Source: Bacillota bacterium (GTDB taxonomy: Bacteria; Bacillota; Clostridia; Christensenellales; Pumilibacteraceae). Taken from it: DNA of 34,087 nucleotides. This document shows positions 25,007-34,087 of the stretch, piece by piece. Below the pieces are notes generated by a model. That model was not told the origin of the DNA and did no database searches. It was given only the letters and a program-made list of their open reading frames with translations. The stretch spans positions 1 to 34,087 of the forward strand of contig DXHT01000032.1 in NCBI GenBank assembly GCA_019113265.1, written 5' to 3'. Position 1 is the stretch's first letter, and every line of letters starts with the position of its first letter. The translations under genes were made by a program, and so were the position numbers.

Positions 25007-25465
25007 ATGAAAATAGCTTTGGGTGCGGACAACGCCGGACGTCCGCTTAAAGACGCGATAAAAAAGCACGTCGAACAGATGGGTCACGAGACCGTGGACT
25101 TCGGACTTTCGGAGAACGATCCGACTGCGGACTATCCCGACTATGCCTTCCCCGCGAGCGAAGCGGTGGCGTCGGGCGATTGCGACTGCGGCATACTCGT
25201 TTGCGGCACGGGCATAGGAATGAGCATATGCGCCAACAAGGTAAAGGGAGTGCGTTGCGCCCACGTCACGGACTGCTTCTCGGCGGAGGCGACGCGCCAG
25301 CACAACGACGCGAACATGCTTGCGCTCGGAGCGCGCGTCACGGGAGAGGGACTTGCGCTTAAAATTACGGACATATTCCTTTCGACGCCGTATTCGGGTG
25401 CGGAGCGTCACACGCGCCGCATATCCAAGATAACGGCGTACGAGGACGGTTGCGCGGGGGAATAA
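25007..25465 (+). CDS. rpiB: Ribose-5-phosphate isomerase B
   Basis: 152 residues of the RpiB/LacAB family, interconverting ribose-5-phosphate and ribulose-5-phosphate. The general base Cys66 sits in LVCGTGIGMSI, the ring-opening His99 in ATRQHNDANML, and the phosphate-binding arginines near RHTRRISKI. The usual N-terminal DH pair is DN here (GADNAG, Asn9). It follows ywlE by 15 bp behind a GGAGG site and closes the conserved cluster. Confidence 0.93.
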   Translation: MKIALGADNAGRPLKDAIKKHVEQMGHETVDFGLSENDPTADYPDYAFPASEAVASGDCDCGILVCGTGIGMSICANKVKGVRCAHVTDCFSAEATRQHNDANMLALGARVTGEGLALKITDIFLSTPYSGAERHTRRISKITAYEDGCAGE

Positions 25466-25522
25466 GGGCGAAAAATTGCCCTCCGCCGACATAATCGGAG
25501 AAAAATCGAAATATATTGCGGT

Positions 25523-26161
25523 ATGACGAAACATATCGCAATATTTTTTATAACGGCAATAGCCGCGGCGGCAATCATGGCTGGCGTGACGGCGTGCGCG
25601 TCCACGGAGATAGAGCGGTGCTCTTCCCGAATGGCGGACTACCGCCCCGTGTACATGACGGGAAGCGCGGACGGACTTTCCGTAAGGCTGATAGCGGGCG
25701 TGAGGGAAGACCCGTATTCGCTCGACGGAAGCTGTTCGGACGTAAAGACGGACTACACCGTAGTGACGGTTACGGGAGCGGCGGGGGAAGAACTGCCCGC
25801 GTCCGTCACGATAGACGGCGAGGAGTATTCGTTTACGCTGTACCCTCATCCGTTCCGGGACGGCTACTCCGCCGAACTTCCCGTTCGCCCGACGGACGCC
25901 ACGAGCGTTTCTGCGCTTAACGTAAACGGCACTTCCGTTACTCTCGCGTCGCCCTCTACGACGGTGGATGCGGAATATGCGCTTACTCTCGCGCGAGAGA
26001 GCGTGGACGACGACGGCGAGATCGTGTTGCGGCTGACGGAAAACACCGTTTCTCCCGACGGCGGAGCGTATTGGTACGTGTCGTTCGTGTCTGAGTCGCA
26101 TACCTCGTCAGTCATAATAAACGCGCTTTCGGGCGAGATAGGGGCGATGAGAGAGGGCTGA
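25523..26161 (+). CDS. Putative secreted lipoprotein of unknown function
   Basis: 212 residues. A signal sequence (MTKHIAIFFITAIAAAAIMA) runs into lipobox VTAC, with the lipidated Cys at about residue 25. The mature part looks like beta strands (KTDYTVVTVTG, EEYSFTLYPHPF, PSTTVDAEYALTLA, YWYVSFVSES) ending in an SVIINALSGEIGAM segment. The ending resembles PepSY-like strand patterns, but I cannot assign the family. No good ribosome site is near the ATG; a TATATT box lies 5 nt upstream. It sits alone between rpiB and the next unknown gene, both on the same strand. Confidence 0.75.
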   Translation: MTKHIAIFFITAIAAAAIMAGVTACASTEIERCSSRMADYRPVYMTGSADGLSVRLIAGVREDPYSLDGSCSDVKTDYTVVTVTGAAGEELPASVTIDGEEYSFTLYPHPFRDGYSAELPVRPTDATSVSALNVNGTSVTLASPSTTVDAEYALTLARESVDDDGEIVLRLTENTVSPDGGAYWYVSFVSESHTSSVIINALSGEIGAMREG

Positions 26162-26215
26162 CGCGCAAAGGGCATAACTTTAACTCAACTTTTTCTTAAA
26201 ACGAGCGAAAAACGA

Positions 26216-26244
26216 TTTACTGAAAATGACGGACGTGTTATAAT
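26216..26244 (+). promoter_or_regulatory. Promoter of the cysteine-containing membrane protein gene
   Basis: TTTACT (26216-26221), 17 bp, TATAAT (26239-26244). The start codon at 26256 is 11 nt after the -10 box, so the leader would be about five nucleotides and contain no ribosome site. Confidence 0.65.
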
Positions 26245-26255
26245 ATAAACTAATA

Positions 26256-27182
26256 ATGAGTGATATGCCCGACAATATAGCGCAAAGCGAAGGCGGCGAA
26301 AGCGCGCCTGACGGCGGGAGCGGAATGCCCTCGCTCATCTTGCGCACGGCGGCGGTGACCGCGGTCATATTCATTGCGGTGCTCGCACTTCTCGCGTCGT
26401 TCGTTTCCGCGGTCGCTCCGCGCGCCTTTATGGAGCTTTACAGGTCTCTCGGCGCATACGGCATGGCGGCGGTATACGCGGGCGAGGCGATAGACCGCAC
26501 TCAGCATGACGAAAACTGCACGGACGGCGGTTGCGCATATATAGAGCTCGTTTCCGACGCGGTGGACATAGCCGCGGCGGCATACGGCGACTCGCAGACG
26601 ACGCGGCATGCCGAATATCTCTATACCTTTTCGTCGGCATATCTTTCGGCAAGTTGCCACGAGGCGCACTCCTCGGCGGAGGACGCATACGTGTCGAAAA
26701 AGTACGCGGACTCGCCGTATATGCTCTGCGGTATGCTCGGGTACGACGGCTATGTGCGCGAGTCCCGAGTGACGGCAATGCGCGCCCTTTCGGATAGGGC
26801 ATACGACGGTGCGCTCGGCAGCGGATACGATGATTGCAAAACGATGGGCGACGCTCTCGGCGTGCTCGCCGGAAATGCGGCAAAGGCGTTTGAGTCTCAC
26901 GACATGGAAGCGGCGCGCGAACTGACGGCGTATGCGTCCGATTCGGACGACGTTTCCGCGATAGAGGGAGAGACGGACGCGCTCAGCGCATCCTTCGACG
27001 CGCTCACCGCCGCAGCGGGTGAACTTACGGGAAACGCCAAAGCATACGCCGCATATATCCTTTACCGCCTTGCGGATGCGTTTGCGAGCGCGAGCGGGGG
27101 AGCGGAGTTTGAAAGCGCATGGACGGAAGCGCGCGCGGACGCGGCATACGACGCGTTCGCCGACGCGGTGATGAACGCGTAA
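26256..27182 (+). CDS. Single-pass membrane protein with an alanine-rich, cysteine-containing ectodomain
   Basis: 308 residues, unknown family. A short polar N terminus (about 25 residues) is followed by one long transmembrane helix at about 28-52 and a large, mostly helical outer domain. That domain is rich in Ala, Tyr, Asp and Ser and has five cysteines (NCTDGGC, SASCH, YMLCGM, YDDCKT), unusual for a Firmicutes exported domain unless disulfides form. Repeated hairpin-like helices could be TPR-like, but I see no clear TPR consensus. It has its own promoter and is apparently expressed without a leader. It stands just upstream of guaB with a 69-bp gap. Confidence 0.75.
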   Translation: MSDMPDNIAQSEGGESAPDGGSGMPSLILRTAAVTAVIFIAVLALLASFVSAVAPRAFMELYRSLGAYGMAAVYAGEAIDRTQHDENCTDGGCAYIELVSDAVDIAAAAYGDSQTTRHAEYLYTFSSAYLSASCHEAHSSAEDAYVSKKYADSPYMLCGMLGYDGYVRESRVTAMRALSDRAYDGALGSGYDDCKTMGDALGVLAGNAAKAFESHDMEAARELTAYASDSDDVSAIEGETDALSASFDALTAAAGELTGNAKAYAAYILYRLADAFASASGGAEFESAWTEARADAAYDAFADAVMNA

Positions 27183-27227
27183 GCGGCTGTTTTAACAAAA
27201 AGATCAAAAGAATAAGATATAAGATAA

Positions 27228-28718
<1,491 letters not shown>

Positions 28719-28724
28719 AACGGA

Positions 28725-30014
28725 ATGACTTTAACGGAAAAAGTAAGAGCGATAACGGAGCGGTACGTCCGCGGAAAAGTGGCCGCGGCGGTAAGCGGAG
28801 GCAGAGATTCAATGTGCCTTCTCGACTGTCTGTTGCGTTTTTCGCTCGTCGGCAAGCGCGATCTGACCGTCATACACGTCAATCACATGATACGCGGCGC
28901 GGATGCGGACGCCGACGAAAAGCTCGTCAGCGATTACTGCCGAGCTCGCGGCGTCGAGTGCCGCACGGTGCGGGCGGATATACCCGCGCTCGCGGCTGAG
29001 CACGGCAGGAGCGTGGAGACGGAAGCGCGTATCGTGCGCCGAGCGGTCTTTAAGGATTTCGGCGGCACGGTAATGACCGCGCACAACAAGTCGGACAGAA
29101 CGGAGTCCGTACTCATGCACATATTCCGAGGTTGCGGGCTGAACGGACTGACGGGTCCGACGGAGTGCGACGGATACCTCGTCCGTCCTCTTATCGGTTG
29201 CACGCGCGAGGAGATAAACGAATACATCCGCGTATACCGCGTACCGTACTCGGACGACGCGACAAACGCCGAATGCGACTATGCGCGCAACTATGTGCGC
29301 AACAGGATACTGCCGCTCATCCGCAGCCGTTACCCCGGTGTGGACGATGCGGTGTCCCGCTTGGGGGACGTAGCCGCGCTCGCGGCGGGCGCGGAGGGCG
29401 TGGAAGCACAGGCGGACGGCAGTGCTACCATAAGGATCGGCTCGCTCTGCGGAAACGGCGCGCTCGCTCTCATGAACGCGGCGCACCTCGAATGCGATTA
29501 TACTTCCGAACATATCGGCGCGATCGTCGCACTGCGCTCCGCAAGAACGGGCGCGGGAGTGGATCTGCCGCACGGCTACCGCGCGGAGCGTGAAAGCGAC
29601 TGCGTGCGCGTGTTCGTCAGAGAGACTTTTGCGGACGAAGAACATCCGTTTGCTCTCGGACGGACGCGGTTTCGTTCGGGCAGATACGTCGACGCGGTTT
29701 ACACCGAGGAGCGTGCGGATAAGCGCGGAAGCATAATAGATCTCGGCAAACTGCCGCAAGGAGCGGTGATACGCACCCGCAGAGAGGGCGACACGTTCGT
29801 CCCTTACGGAGGGAGGCGCAAATCGCTGAGCGACTGGCTGATAGACTGTAAAGTGCCGCGGTATCTGCGCTTACGACTGCTTTATGTGGCGGCGGGGAGC
29901 GAAGTACTCGCCGTTATAGGACGGGCAACGGGCGCGGCGCTCGCAACGGATGAAAATACTACAAACGCGGTCAGACTGACGGCGGGGAGAGATACTACTG
30001 ATGAACAGGCATAA
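28725..30014 (+). CDS. tilS: tRNA(Ile)-lysidine synthase
   Basis: 429 residues. The N-terminal PP-loop ATPase domain carries SGGRDS at 24-29 (usually SGGVDS). The HVNHMIRGADADADE signature and the NYVRNRILP segment follow, then a C-terminal TilS substrate-binding domain (GDTFVPYGGRRKSLSDWL). It converts C34 of the tRNA-Ile with anticodon CAU to lysidine, which changes its identity from Met to Ile and lets it read AUA. It starts 6 bp after guaB and overlaps hpt by 14 bp, the tilS-hpt order common in Firmicutes. The gene matters here because AUA codons are frequent in the window. Confidence 0.95.
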   Translation: MTLTEKVRAITERYVRGKVAAAVSGGRDSMCLLDCLLRFSLVGKRDLTVIHVNHMIRGADADADEKLVSDYCRARGVECRTVRADIPALAAEHGRSVETEARIVRRAVFKDFGGTVMTAHNKSDRTESVLMHIFRGCGLNGLTGPTECDGYLVRPLIGCTREEINEYIRVYRVPYSDDATNAECDYARNYVRNRILPLIRSRYPGVDDAVSRLGDVAALAAGAEGVEAQADGSATIRIGSLCGNGALALMNAAHLECDYTSEHIGAIVALRSARTGAGVDLPHGYRAERESDCVRVFVRETFADEEHPFALGRTRFRSGRYVDAVYTEERADKRGSIIDLGKLPQGAVIRTRREGDTFVPYGGRRKSLSDWLIDCKVPRYLRLRLLYVAAGSEVLAVIGRATGAALATDENTTNAVRLTAGRDTTDEQA

Positions 30015-30537
30015 GAAGCTGTATACGCGGCGGGAGATAAACGCCCGCATACGTGAAACGGGAAAACGCATCGCAGCAGACAGCGAGAAAGGCAAGCCCC
30101 TTCTCGCCGTATGCGTTATCAAGGGCGCGGTCATCTTTTTCGCGGACCTCGTGCGCAGCATAAAAGGGCGTGACGTGCGTTTTGCTTTCGTGTCCGCAAG
30201 CTCGTACAAGACGAGCGGCGACAGAATGGTGTCGTCGGGCGGCGTGGACATGAAGTACTGCTCCGCGACGGACGATGAGATAAACGGCGCGGACGTTCTT
30301 CTCGTCGAGGATATCGTGGATACGGGCAGAACGATAGCCGCGGTAAAACAGTATTTTGTGGAGAAGGGCGCAAAGCGGGTGCGTATAGCCGCACTGCTGG
30401 ACAAGCCCGATTGCCGTAAAGTGGAGATCGACCCCGATTACTCCGCGCTCACGGTAAAGGGCAATCCCTATATAATAGGGTACGGGCTGGACAACGCTCA
30501 GAAGTATCGCAACTTAGACGGGATATTCGAACAATGA
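30001..30537 (+). CDS. hpt: Hypoxanthine phosphoribosyltransferase
   Basis: 178 residues, type I PRTase. The PRPP-binding motif LLVEDIVDTGRT (about 100-111) is present, along with the LLAVCVIKGAVIFFADL segment that precedes the flexible loop. It salvages hypoxanthine (and often guanine) to IMP/GMP using PRPP. The start at 30001 lies within the end of tilS, and the stop overlaps the next start in ATGA, so all three genes are translationally coupled. Confidence 0.95.
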   Translation: MNRHKKLYTRREINARIRETGKRIAADSEKGKPLLAVCVIKGAVIFFADLVRSIKGRDVRFAFVSASSYKTSGDRMVSSGGVDMKYCSATDDEINGADVLLVEDIVDTGRTIAAVKQYFVEKGAKRVRIAALLDKPDCRKVEIDPDYSALTVKGNPYIIGYGLDNAQKYRNLDGIFEQ

Positions 30538-31217
30538 AGATATGCGACTTGCAGACGCACGGATTGGAATTTTTACAGGAAGACGGGTTGTTCCCTTTCG
30601 GAACGGACGGCGTCGAACTGGCGAATTTCGTGCGTGGCGGCAGTCGTGACAGAGCGATAGACCTCTGCTGCGGAACGGGCATAGTGCCTGTTCTTCTTGC
30701 GGGGAAAAAGGGCATACCCACGACGGGAGTGGAACTGCGGCACGAGGCGGCGGAGCTTGCGCGGAAGAATGCGGAGCATAACCGCCTGCCCGTCGAGATA
30801 TACGAAATGCGCGCGCAGGACGCGCCCGCTCGTTTCGGACGCGGCAGGTTCGACATAGTGACCTGTAATCCGCCCTATCGCAAGGCGGGAACGGGCGAAC
30901 GTAGCGCGGAAGACGCGATAAGCATGGCTCGCCACGAAACGACGATAACGGCGGCGGAGGCGATAGATGCGGCGGCGGGACTGCTTTCGGACGGCGGGCG
31001 GTTCTATGTCGTGCATATCTGCGAGCGCATGGACGAGATAATGTATCTTTGCCGCGAGCGCAGACTGACGCCCAAGGAGCTTCAGATATTGCGGCCCGCA
31101 GACGGCAAGCCGCCCAAACTGTTCCTTCTGATGTGCCGCGCTGGCGGCGGCGACGGACTGAAAGTATTGCCCGAACGCACGGTATACGGAACGACGGCGG
31201 ACGACTACCCCGACTGA
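30534..31217 (+). CDS. TrmN6/YabB-like tRNA adenine-N6 methyltransferase
   Basis: 227 residues. SAM motif I is DLCCGTGIVPVLLA (43-56) and the N6-adenine catalytic motif NPPY is at 112-115. The N-terminal FGTDGVELANF motif is shared by the TrmN6/YfiC/YabB group, which methylates A37 of tRNA1(Val) in E. coli. The substrate in this organism is inferred by family. It overlaps hpt by 4 bp (ATGA) and is followed by rsmI, as yabB is in Bacillus, here without the small GIY-YIG gene yazA in between. Confidence 0.88.
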   Translation: MKICDLQTHGLEFLQEDGLFPFGTDGVELANFVRGGSRDRAIDLCCGTGIVPVLLAGKKGIPTTGVELRHEAAELARKNAEHNRLPVEIYEMRAQDAPARFGRGRFDIVTCNPPYRKAGTGERSAEDAISMARHETTITAAEAIDAAAGLLSDGGRFYVVHICERMDEIMYLCRERRLTPKELQILRPADGKPPKLFLLMCRAGGGDGLKVLPERTVYGTTADDYPD

Positions 31218-31228
31218 CAAGGAGAGTT

Positions 31229-32041
31229 ATGCTCAGCATAGTGGTCACCCCGATAGGAAATCTGGGGGATATAACCGTAAGGGCGATAGAAACGCTGAAA
31301 AACGCGGACGTCGTGTATTGCGAAGACACGCGTCATTCCGCGATACTGTTTTCGCGTTACGGCATAACGACTCCCGTTCGCGTATACGAAAAGTTCGGCG
31401 AGGCGCGCGCGGCGGAAACGATAGTCGAGGAGCTTAAAAACGGGCGTAACGTCGCTCTCGTTTCGGACGCGGGCACGCCGCTCATAAGCGACCCCGGCGC
31501 GGTCCTCGTCAATGCTCTCATAAGAGAGGGGCTGGAATATACGGTAGTGGGCAGCGGCTGTGCGGCGATAAGCGCGCTGGTGCTTTCGGGAGCGGATACG
31601 TCGGCGTTCTGTTTCGTGGGCTTTCTCCCCGAAAAGGGCGCGGCGCGTAAGAAGATCGCGGAGAGATTCGCCTGTCTCGAAGCGACGCTCGTATTTTACG
31701 TCGCGCCGCACGATCTTGCCGAAACGGTGACGTATCTTGCGGAGGCGTTCGGCAGGCGAAAAGCCGTACTCGTCCGCGAGATAAGCAAACTGCACGAAGA
31801 GTGCGTGCGTTTCGTTCTCCCCGATCTGCCGCCCGATACCGTGGTCAAGGGGGAAATGGTGCTCGTGGTCGAGGGCGCGCCGCCTCGCGGAGAGGAGCTT
31901 TGCTCGCTTTCGGCTGAGGATCACGTCGCGCATTACGTCGGCACGGGCATGACGGAAAAGGACGCCATGAAAGCCGCGGCGCGCGACAGGGGCGTATCCA
32001 AGAGCGAGATATACGCGCAGATAAAGGGCGCAAAGAGATAA
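31229..32041 (+). CDS. rsmI: 16S rRNA (cytidine-1402 2'-O)-methyltransferase
   Basis: 270 residues of the tetrapyrrole-methylase fold. The signature VVTPIGNLGDITVRAIETL is at the N terminus, followed by YCEDTRHSAILFSRYGI, SDAGTPLISDPG and GFLPEK. RsmI 2'-O-methylates C1402 in the decoding centre of 16S rRNA. The start at 31229 has AAGGAGA. Frames starting farther upstream merely read through the previous gene. Confidence 0.95.
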   Translation: MLSIVVTPIGNLGDITVRAIETLKNADVVYCEDTRHSAILFSRYGITTPVRVYEKFGEARAAETIVEELKNGRNVALVSDAGTPLISDPGAVLVNALIREGLEYTVVGSGCAAISALVLSGADTSAFCFVGFLPEKGAARKKIAERFACLEATLVFYVAPHDLAETVTYLAEAFGRRKAVLVREISKLHEECVRFVLPDLPPDTVVKGEMVLVVEGAPPRGEELCSLSAEDHVAHYVGTGMTEKDAMKAAARDRGVSKSEIYAQIKGAKR

Positions 32042-32094
32042 TACGGCGTAACTAATATTCGGCGTTTACCAAAACTGACTGACGGAGGCGGCTG

Positions 32095-32679
32095 ATGCAA
32101 ATAAAGAAAAAAACGATAGAAGACCGCATTCTGGAAGCGGGCAGAAACGAATTTCTCAAAAAAGGATATCGTGACGGCAGTGTTGCCCGCATAGCGGGAA
32201 ACGCGGAAGTGCCGATAGGTAATTTTTACAGGTACTTTTCGGGCAAAAAGCAACTGCTCGACAAGATAGTCGGTCCCGTGTACGCGTTCATTCCCAAGTT
32301 TATCGCCGACCTTGCGGGAACGACCACGGTGCTCGCCATGCCGCTCGAACAGTTCTCGTCGTTTATAGCCAAGGAGCTGTACCGCGTGTTCTGGCGCAAC
32401 CGCGACGAGCTGTTCATACTCTTATACCGCTGTGCGGGTACGGAGTACGAGGAGTTCAGGGAAGAGATAAACGGGCTGATATGCAACATAATAATAAAGC
32501 GCAACTTCGGCGACGCCAGGATAACCGAGTCAGAGAGGCTCATGGCGAAAGTGGTGGCAAACGGCTACCTTGCGGGAATACTCGAACTGCTCGACATGGA
32601 GTGGGATGAGGCGGAATTTACGGGACTGATACAGAAGATAACGCTGTTTTTTTTCAGCGACTTCAAAACGAGAGGGTAA
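32095..32679 (+). CDS. TetR-family transcriptional regulator
   Basis: 194 residues. The N-terminal TetR HTH (about 8-55) is RILEAGRNEFLKKGYRD, SVARIAGNAEVPIGNFYRYF and SGKKQLLDKI, with the usual 'NFYRYFSGK' recognition-helix end. The C-terminal ligand/dimer domain is all-helical and ends in LFFFSDFKTRG. The ligand is unknown. ACGGAGG precedes the ATG. Only 3 bp separate its stop from the dnaA start, and the dnaA ribosome site (AGAGGG) lies inside this gene's last codons. The two are therefore co-transcribed and probably translationally coupled, an unusual neighbour for a replication initiator. Confidence 0.9.
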   Translation: MQIKKKTIEDRILEAGRNEFLKKGYRDGSVARIAGNAEVPIGNFYRYFSGKKQLLDKIVGPVYAFIPKFIADLAGTTTVLAMPLEQFSSFIAKELYRVFWRNRDELFILLYRCAGTEYEEFREEINGLICNIIIKRNFGDARITESERLMAKVVANGYLAGILELLDMEWDEAEFTGLIQKITLFFFSDFKTRG

Positions 32680-32682
32680 AAA

Positions 32683-34041
32683 ATGAGAACGGCACACGAA
32701 ATATGGCGGGATATGCTTTCCGATCTCGAAACGGAGTTCAGTGCGTGCAGCTATGACGTCTGGATTAAGACGCTCACGCCCTACTGCGTGGACGACAAGA
32801 GCAGACTCGTGCTTATAGCCACAAACGCCGATCACAAGAACAAGGTCAATTCGGGGCAGAAGATCCCCATAAAGATAGTGGCGCAGAAAGTCGCGCCCTA
32901 TCTGACGGATATAGTGGTCATAGAGGAGAGCGAAAAGGAGGACTACTCCGCCGCCGTTGCCGAAAACGAGAACGCGGAAGAGGAGAAGCGCAAGGAAACG
33001 CTCTACGGAGTGGGAACGCCCATAAATCCGAAATACAATTTCGAAGAGTTCGTCGTCGGCAAGAGCAACGAACTGACCGTCGCCGCCGCGCACGCCGTGA
33101 GCGAAGCGCCGGGGCAGAAGTTCAATCCTCTTTTCATATACGGAGCGTCCGGGCTGGGCAAGACGCACATCATGCACGCGATAGGCAACTCCCTGCTCGT
33201 TTCCCGTCCCGAGCTCAAAGTGATATACGTGACGAGCGAAAAGTTTCTCAACGACTTCATTTCGTCGATAGGCAACAGTAAGGAGTCGCGCAATACCTTC
33301 CGCGACAAGTACCGCAGTGCGGACGTACTCATGATAGACGACGTACAGCTGCTTTCGGGAAAGGAGCGGACGCAGGAAGAGCTCTTCCACACGTTCAACG
33401 ACATGCACGACGCGGGCAAGCAGCTGGTGTTCACTTCCGACCGCACGCCCGGCGAGATACCCGATATTTCGGACAGACTGCGCAGTCGTTTCGAATGGGG
33501 ACTGATAACGGACATACAGCCGCCCGACATAGAAACGCGCATAGTCATACTTAAAAAGAAAGCGCAGAAACAGCAGTGCAATATCCCTCTCGAAGTGCTC
33601 ACTTTCATGGCGGAGAAGATAGACAGCAACATCCGCGAAATGGAGAGCCTGCTCAACAAGGTGATATTCCTTTCGGGGCTGACGGGCAACGCGCCGTCCG
33701 TGGAACTCGTCCGCGACGCGCTCAAAGACTACCGCAACGTGACGGAGGAAAAGATAAACCCCGAAACGATAGTGGACTGCGTGTGCAAGTATTTCGGACT
33801 GACGAGCGACGTGCTCCTCGGCAAGAAAAAGAACAAGGAGATCGTCGAGCCGCGCCAGATATGCATGTATCTTATGGCGGACATGACCAATATGCCGCTC
33901 GAAACGGTGGGGAGCATATGCGGCGGGCGCGATCACACGACGGTCATGCACGCGCGCGACAAGATAGAGCGGCTGATGCCGACGGCGTCGCGCATAAAAA
34001 CCGCAGTCGAAGACATACGGAGCATGGTATTTAAAAAATAA
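32683..34041 (+). CDS. dnaA: Chromosomal replication initiator protein DnaA
   Basis: 452 residues with all four domains. Domain I comprises residues 1-85, followed by a short acidic linker (EESEKEDYSAAVAENENAEE). The AAA+ core has Walker A GASGLGKT at 154-161 and Walker B VLMIDDVQ around 216-222. The C-terminal DNA-binding domain carries the signature GGRDHTTVMHARDKIERL. DnaA-ATP opens oriC. Length is normal. It lies at the end of the guaB-tilS-hpt-trmN6-rsmI-tetR run rather than behind an origin-type intergenic region. I found no TTATCCACA-type DnaA boxes near its start, so oriC may be elsewhere or beyond the right edge. Confidence 0.97.
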   Translation: MRTAHEIWRDMLSDLETEFSACSYDVWIKTLTPYCVDDKSRLVLIATNADHKNKVNSGQKIPIKIVAQKVAPYLTDIVVIEESEKEDYSAAVAENENAEEEKRKETLYGVGTPINPKYNFEEFVVGKSNELTVAAAHAVSEAPGQKFNPLFIYGASGLGKTHIMHAIGNSLLVSRPELKVIYVTSEKFLNDFISSIGNSKESRNTFRDKYRSADVLMIDDVQLLSGKERTQEELFHTFNDMHDAGKQLVFTSDRTPGEIPDISDRLRSRFEWGLITDIQPPDIETRIVILKKKAQKQQCNIPLEVLTFMAEKIDSNIREMESLLNKVIFLSGLTGNAPSVELVRDALKDYRNVTEEKINPETIVDCVCKYFGLTSDVLLGKKKNKEIVEPRQICMYLMADMTNMPLETVGSICGGRDHTTVMHARDKIERLMPTASRIKTAVEDIRSMVFKK

Positions 34042-34064
34042 CACGGACAGGCGCATAAAAACGC

Positions 34065-34070
34065 TTGACA
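34065..34070 (+). promoter_or_regulatory. Consensus -35 box at the right edge
   Basis: TTGACA at 34065-34070 is followed by exactly 17 bases before the window ends, so a -10 box would begin at the next base outside. It probably serves the gene after dnaA, such as dnaN, but that gene is not visible. Confidence 0.45.
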
Positions 34071-34087
34071 ATGTTGCGACAGGCATA

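Noticed and set aside
25476..25506. Hairpin CTCCG...CGGAG after rpiB as a terminator
   Set aside because: Only five base pairs and followed by A residues, not T residues, on the plus strand.

Overview
The window reads as a chromosomal segment of an uncultured, GC-rich member of the Firmicutes (Clostridia-like). The evidence is gene content and order: KtrA/KtrB potassium uptake, RecD2, formate-tetrahydrofolate ligase, the sua5-ywlE-rpiB order known from Bacillus and relatives, tilS-hpt, and the trmN6(yabB)-rsmI pair. A lysine riboswitch in front of asd-dapA and a BspA-type leucine-rich-repeat lipoprotein also fit. Housekeeping genes carry good Shine-Dalgarno sites and the promoters are sigma-A-like. 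I saw no tRNA, rRNA, insertion sequence, prophage or CRISPR array.

Layout. 1-215 is the 3' end of a gene that looks like ileS, closed by a terminator. 486-7620 is a run of plus-strand genes starting from a strong promoter: ktrB, ktrA, glutathione peroxidase, an RlmI-like methyltransferase, an RluA-type pseudouridine synthase, proS and metK. recD2 follows. A new promoter at 9878 starts fhs-glnS-HAD phosphatase-alaS, which ends at a perfect 17-bp hairpin at 15740. The alaS product is only 605 residues and lacks the usual C-terminal domain.

15705-18471 is accessory. It holds a 650-bp stretch without a convincing gene, then an XRE repressor facing a small one-helix membrane protein across a dense operator and a fully consensus promoter, then a YwaF/TMEM164-like membrane protein on the minus strand. 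Minus-strand genes continue with a BspA-like lipoprotein and the dapA-asd lysine/diaminopimelate genes behind the lysine riboswitch.

22608-27182 mixes small membrane or secreted proteins of unknown function with the sua5-ywlE-rpiB cluster. Two of the small membrane genes converge and overlap antisense by 138 bp. Several genes of unknown function, and the XRE gene, have a -10 box only 5-11 nt before the start codon and no Shine-Dalgarno site, which suggests leaderless mRNAs. From 27252 to the end the plus strand runs guaB, tilS, hpt, trmN6-like, rsmI, a TetR regulator and dnaA, with TetR only 3 nt before dnaA. A consensus -35 box sits at the right edge.

The main theme is translation and nucleotide/one-carbon metabolism: three or four aminoacyl-tRNA synthetases, tRNA and rRNA modification enzymes, SAM synthesis, and IMP/hypoxanthine metabolism. 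No clear-cut new multi-gene system is present. The best candidates for new biology are the XRE/membrane-protein module, the antisense membrane-protein pair, the leaderless gene set, the short alanyl-tRNA synthetase and the TetR-dnaA pairing.
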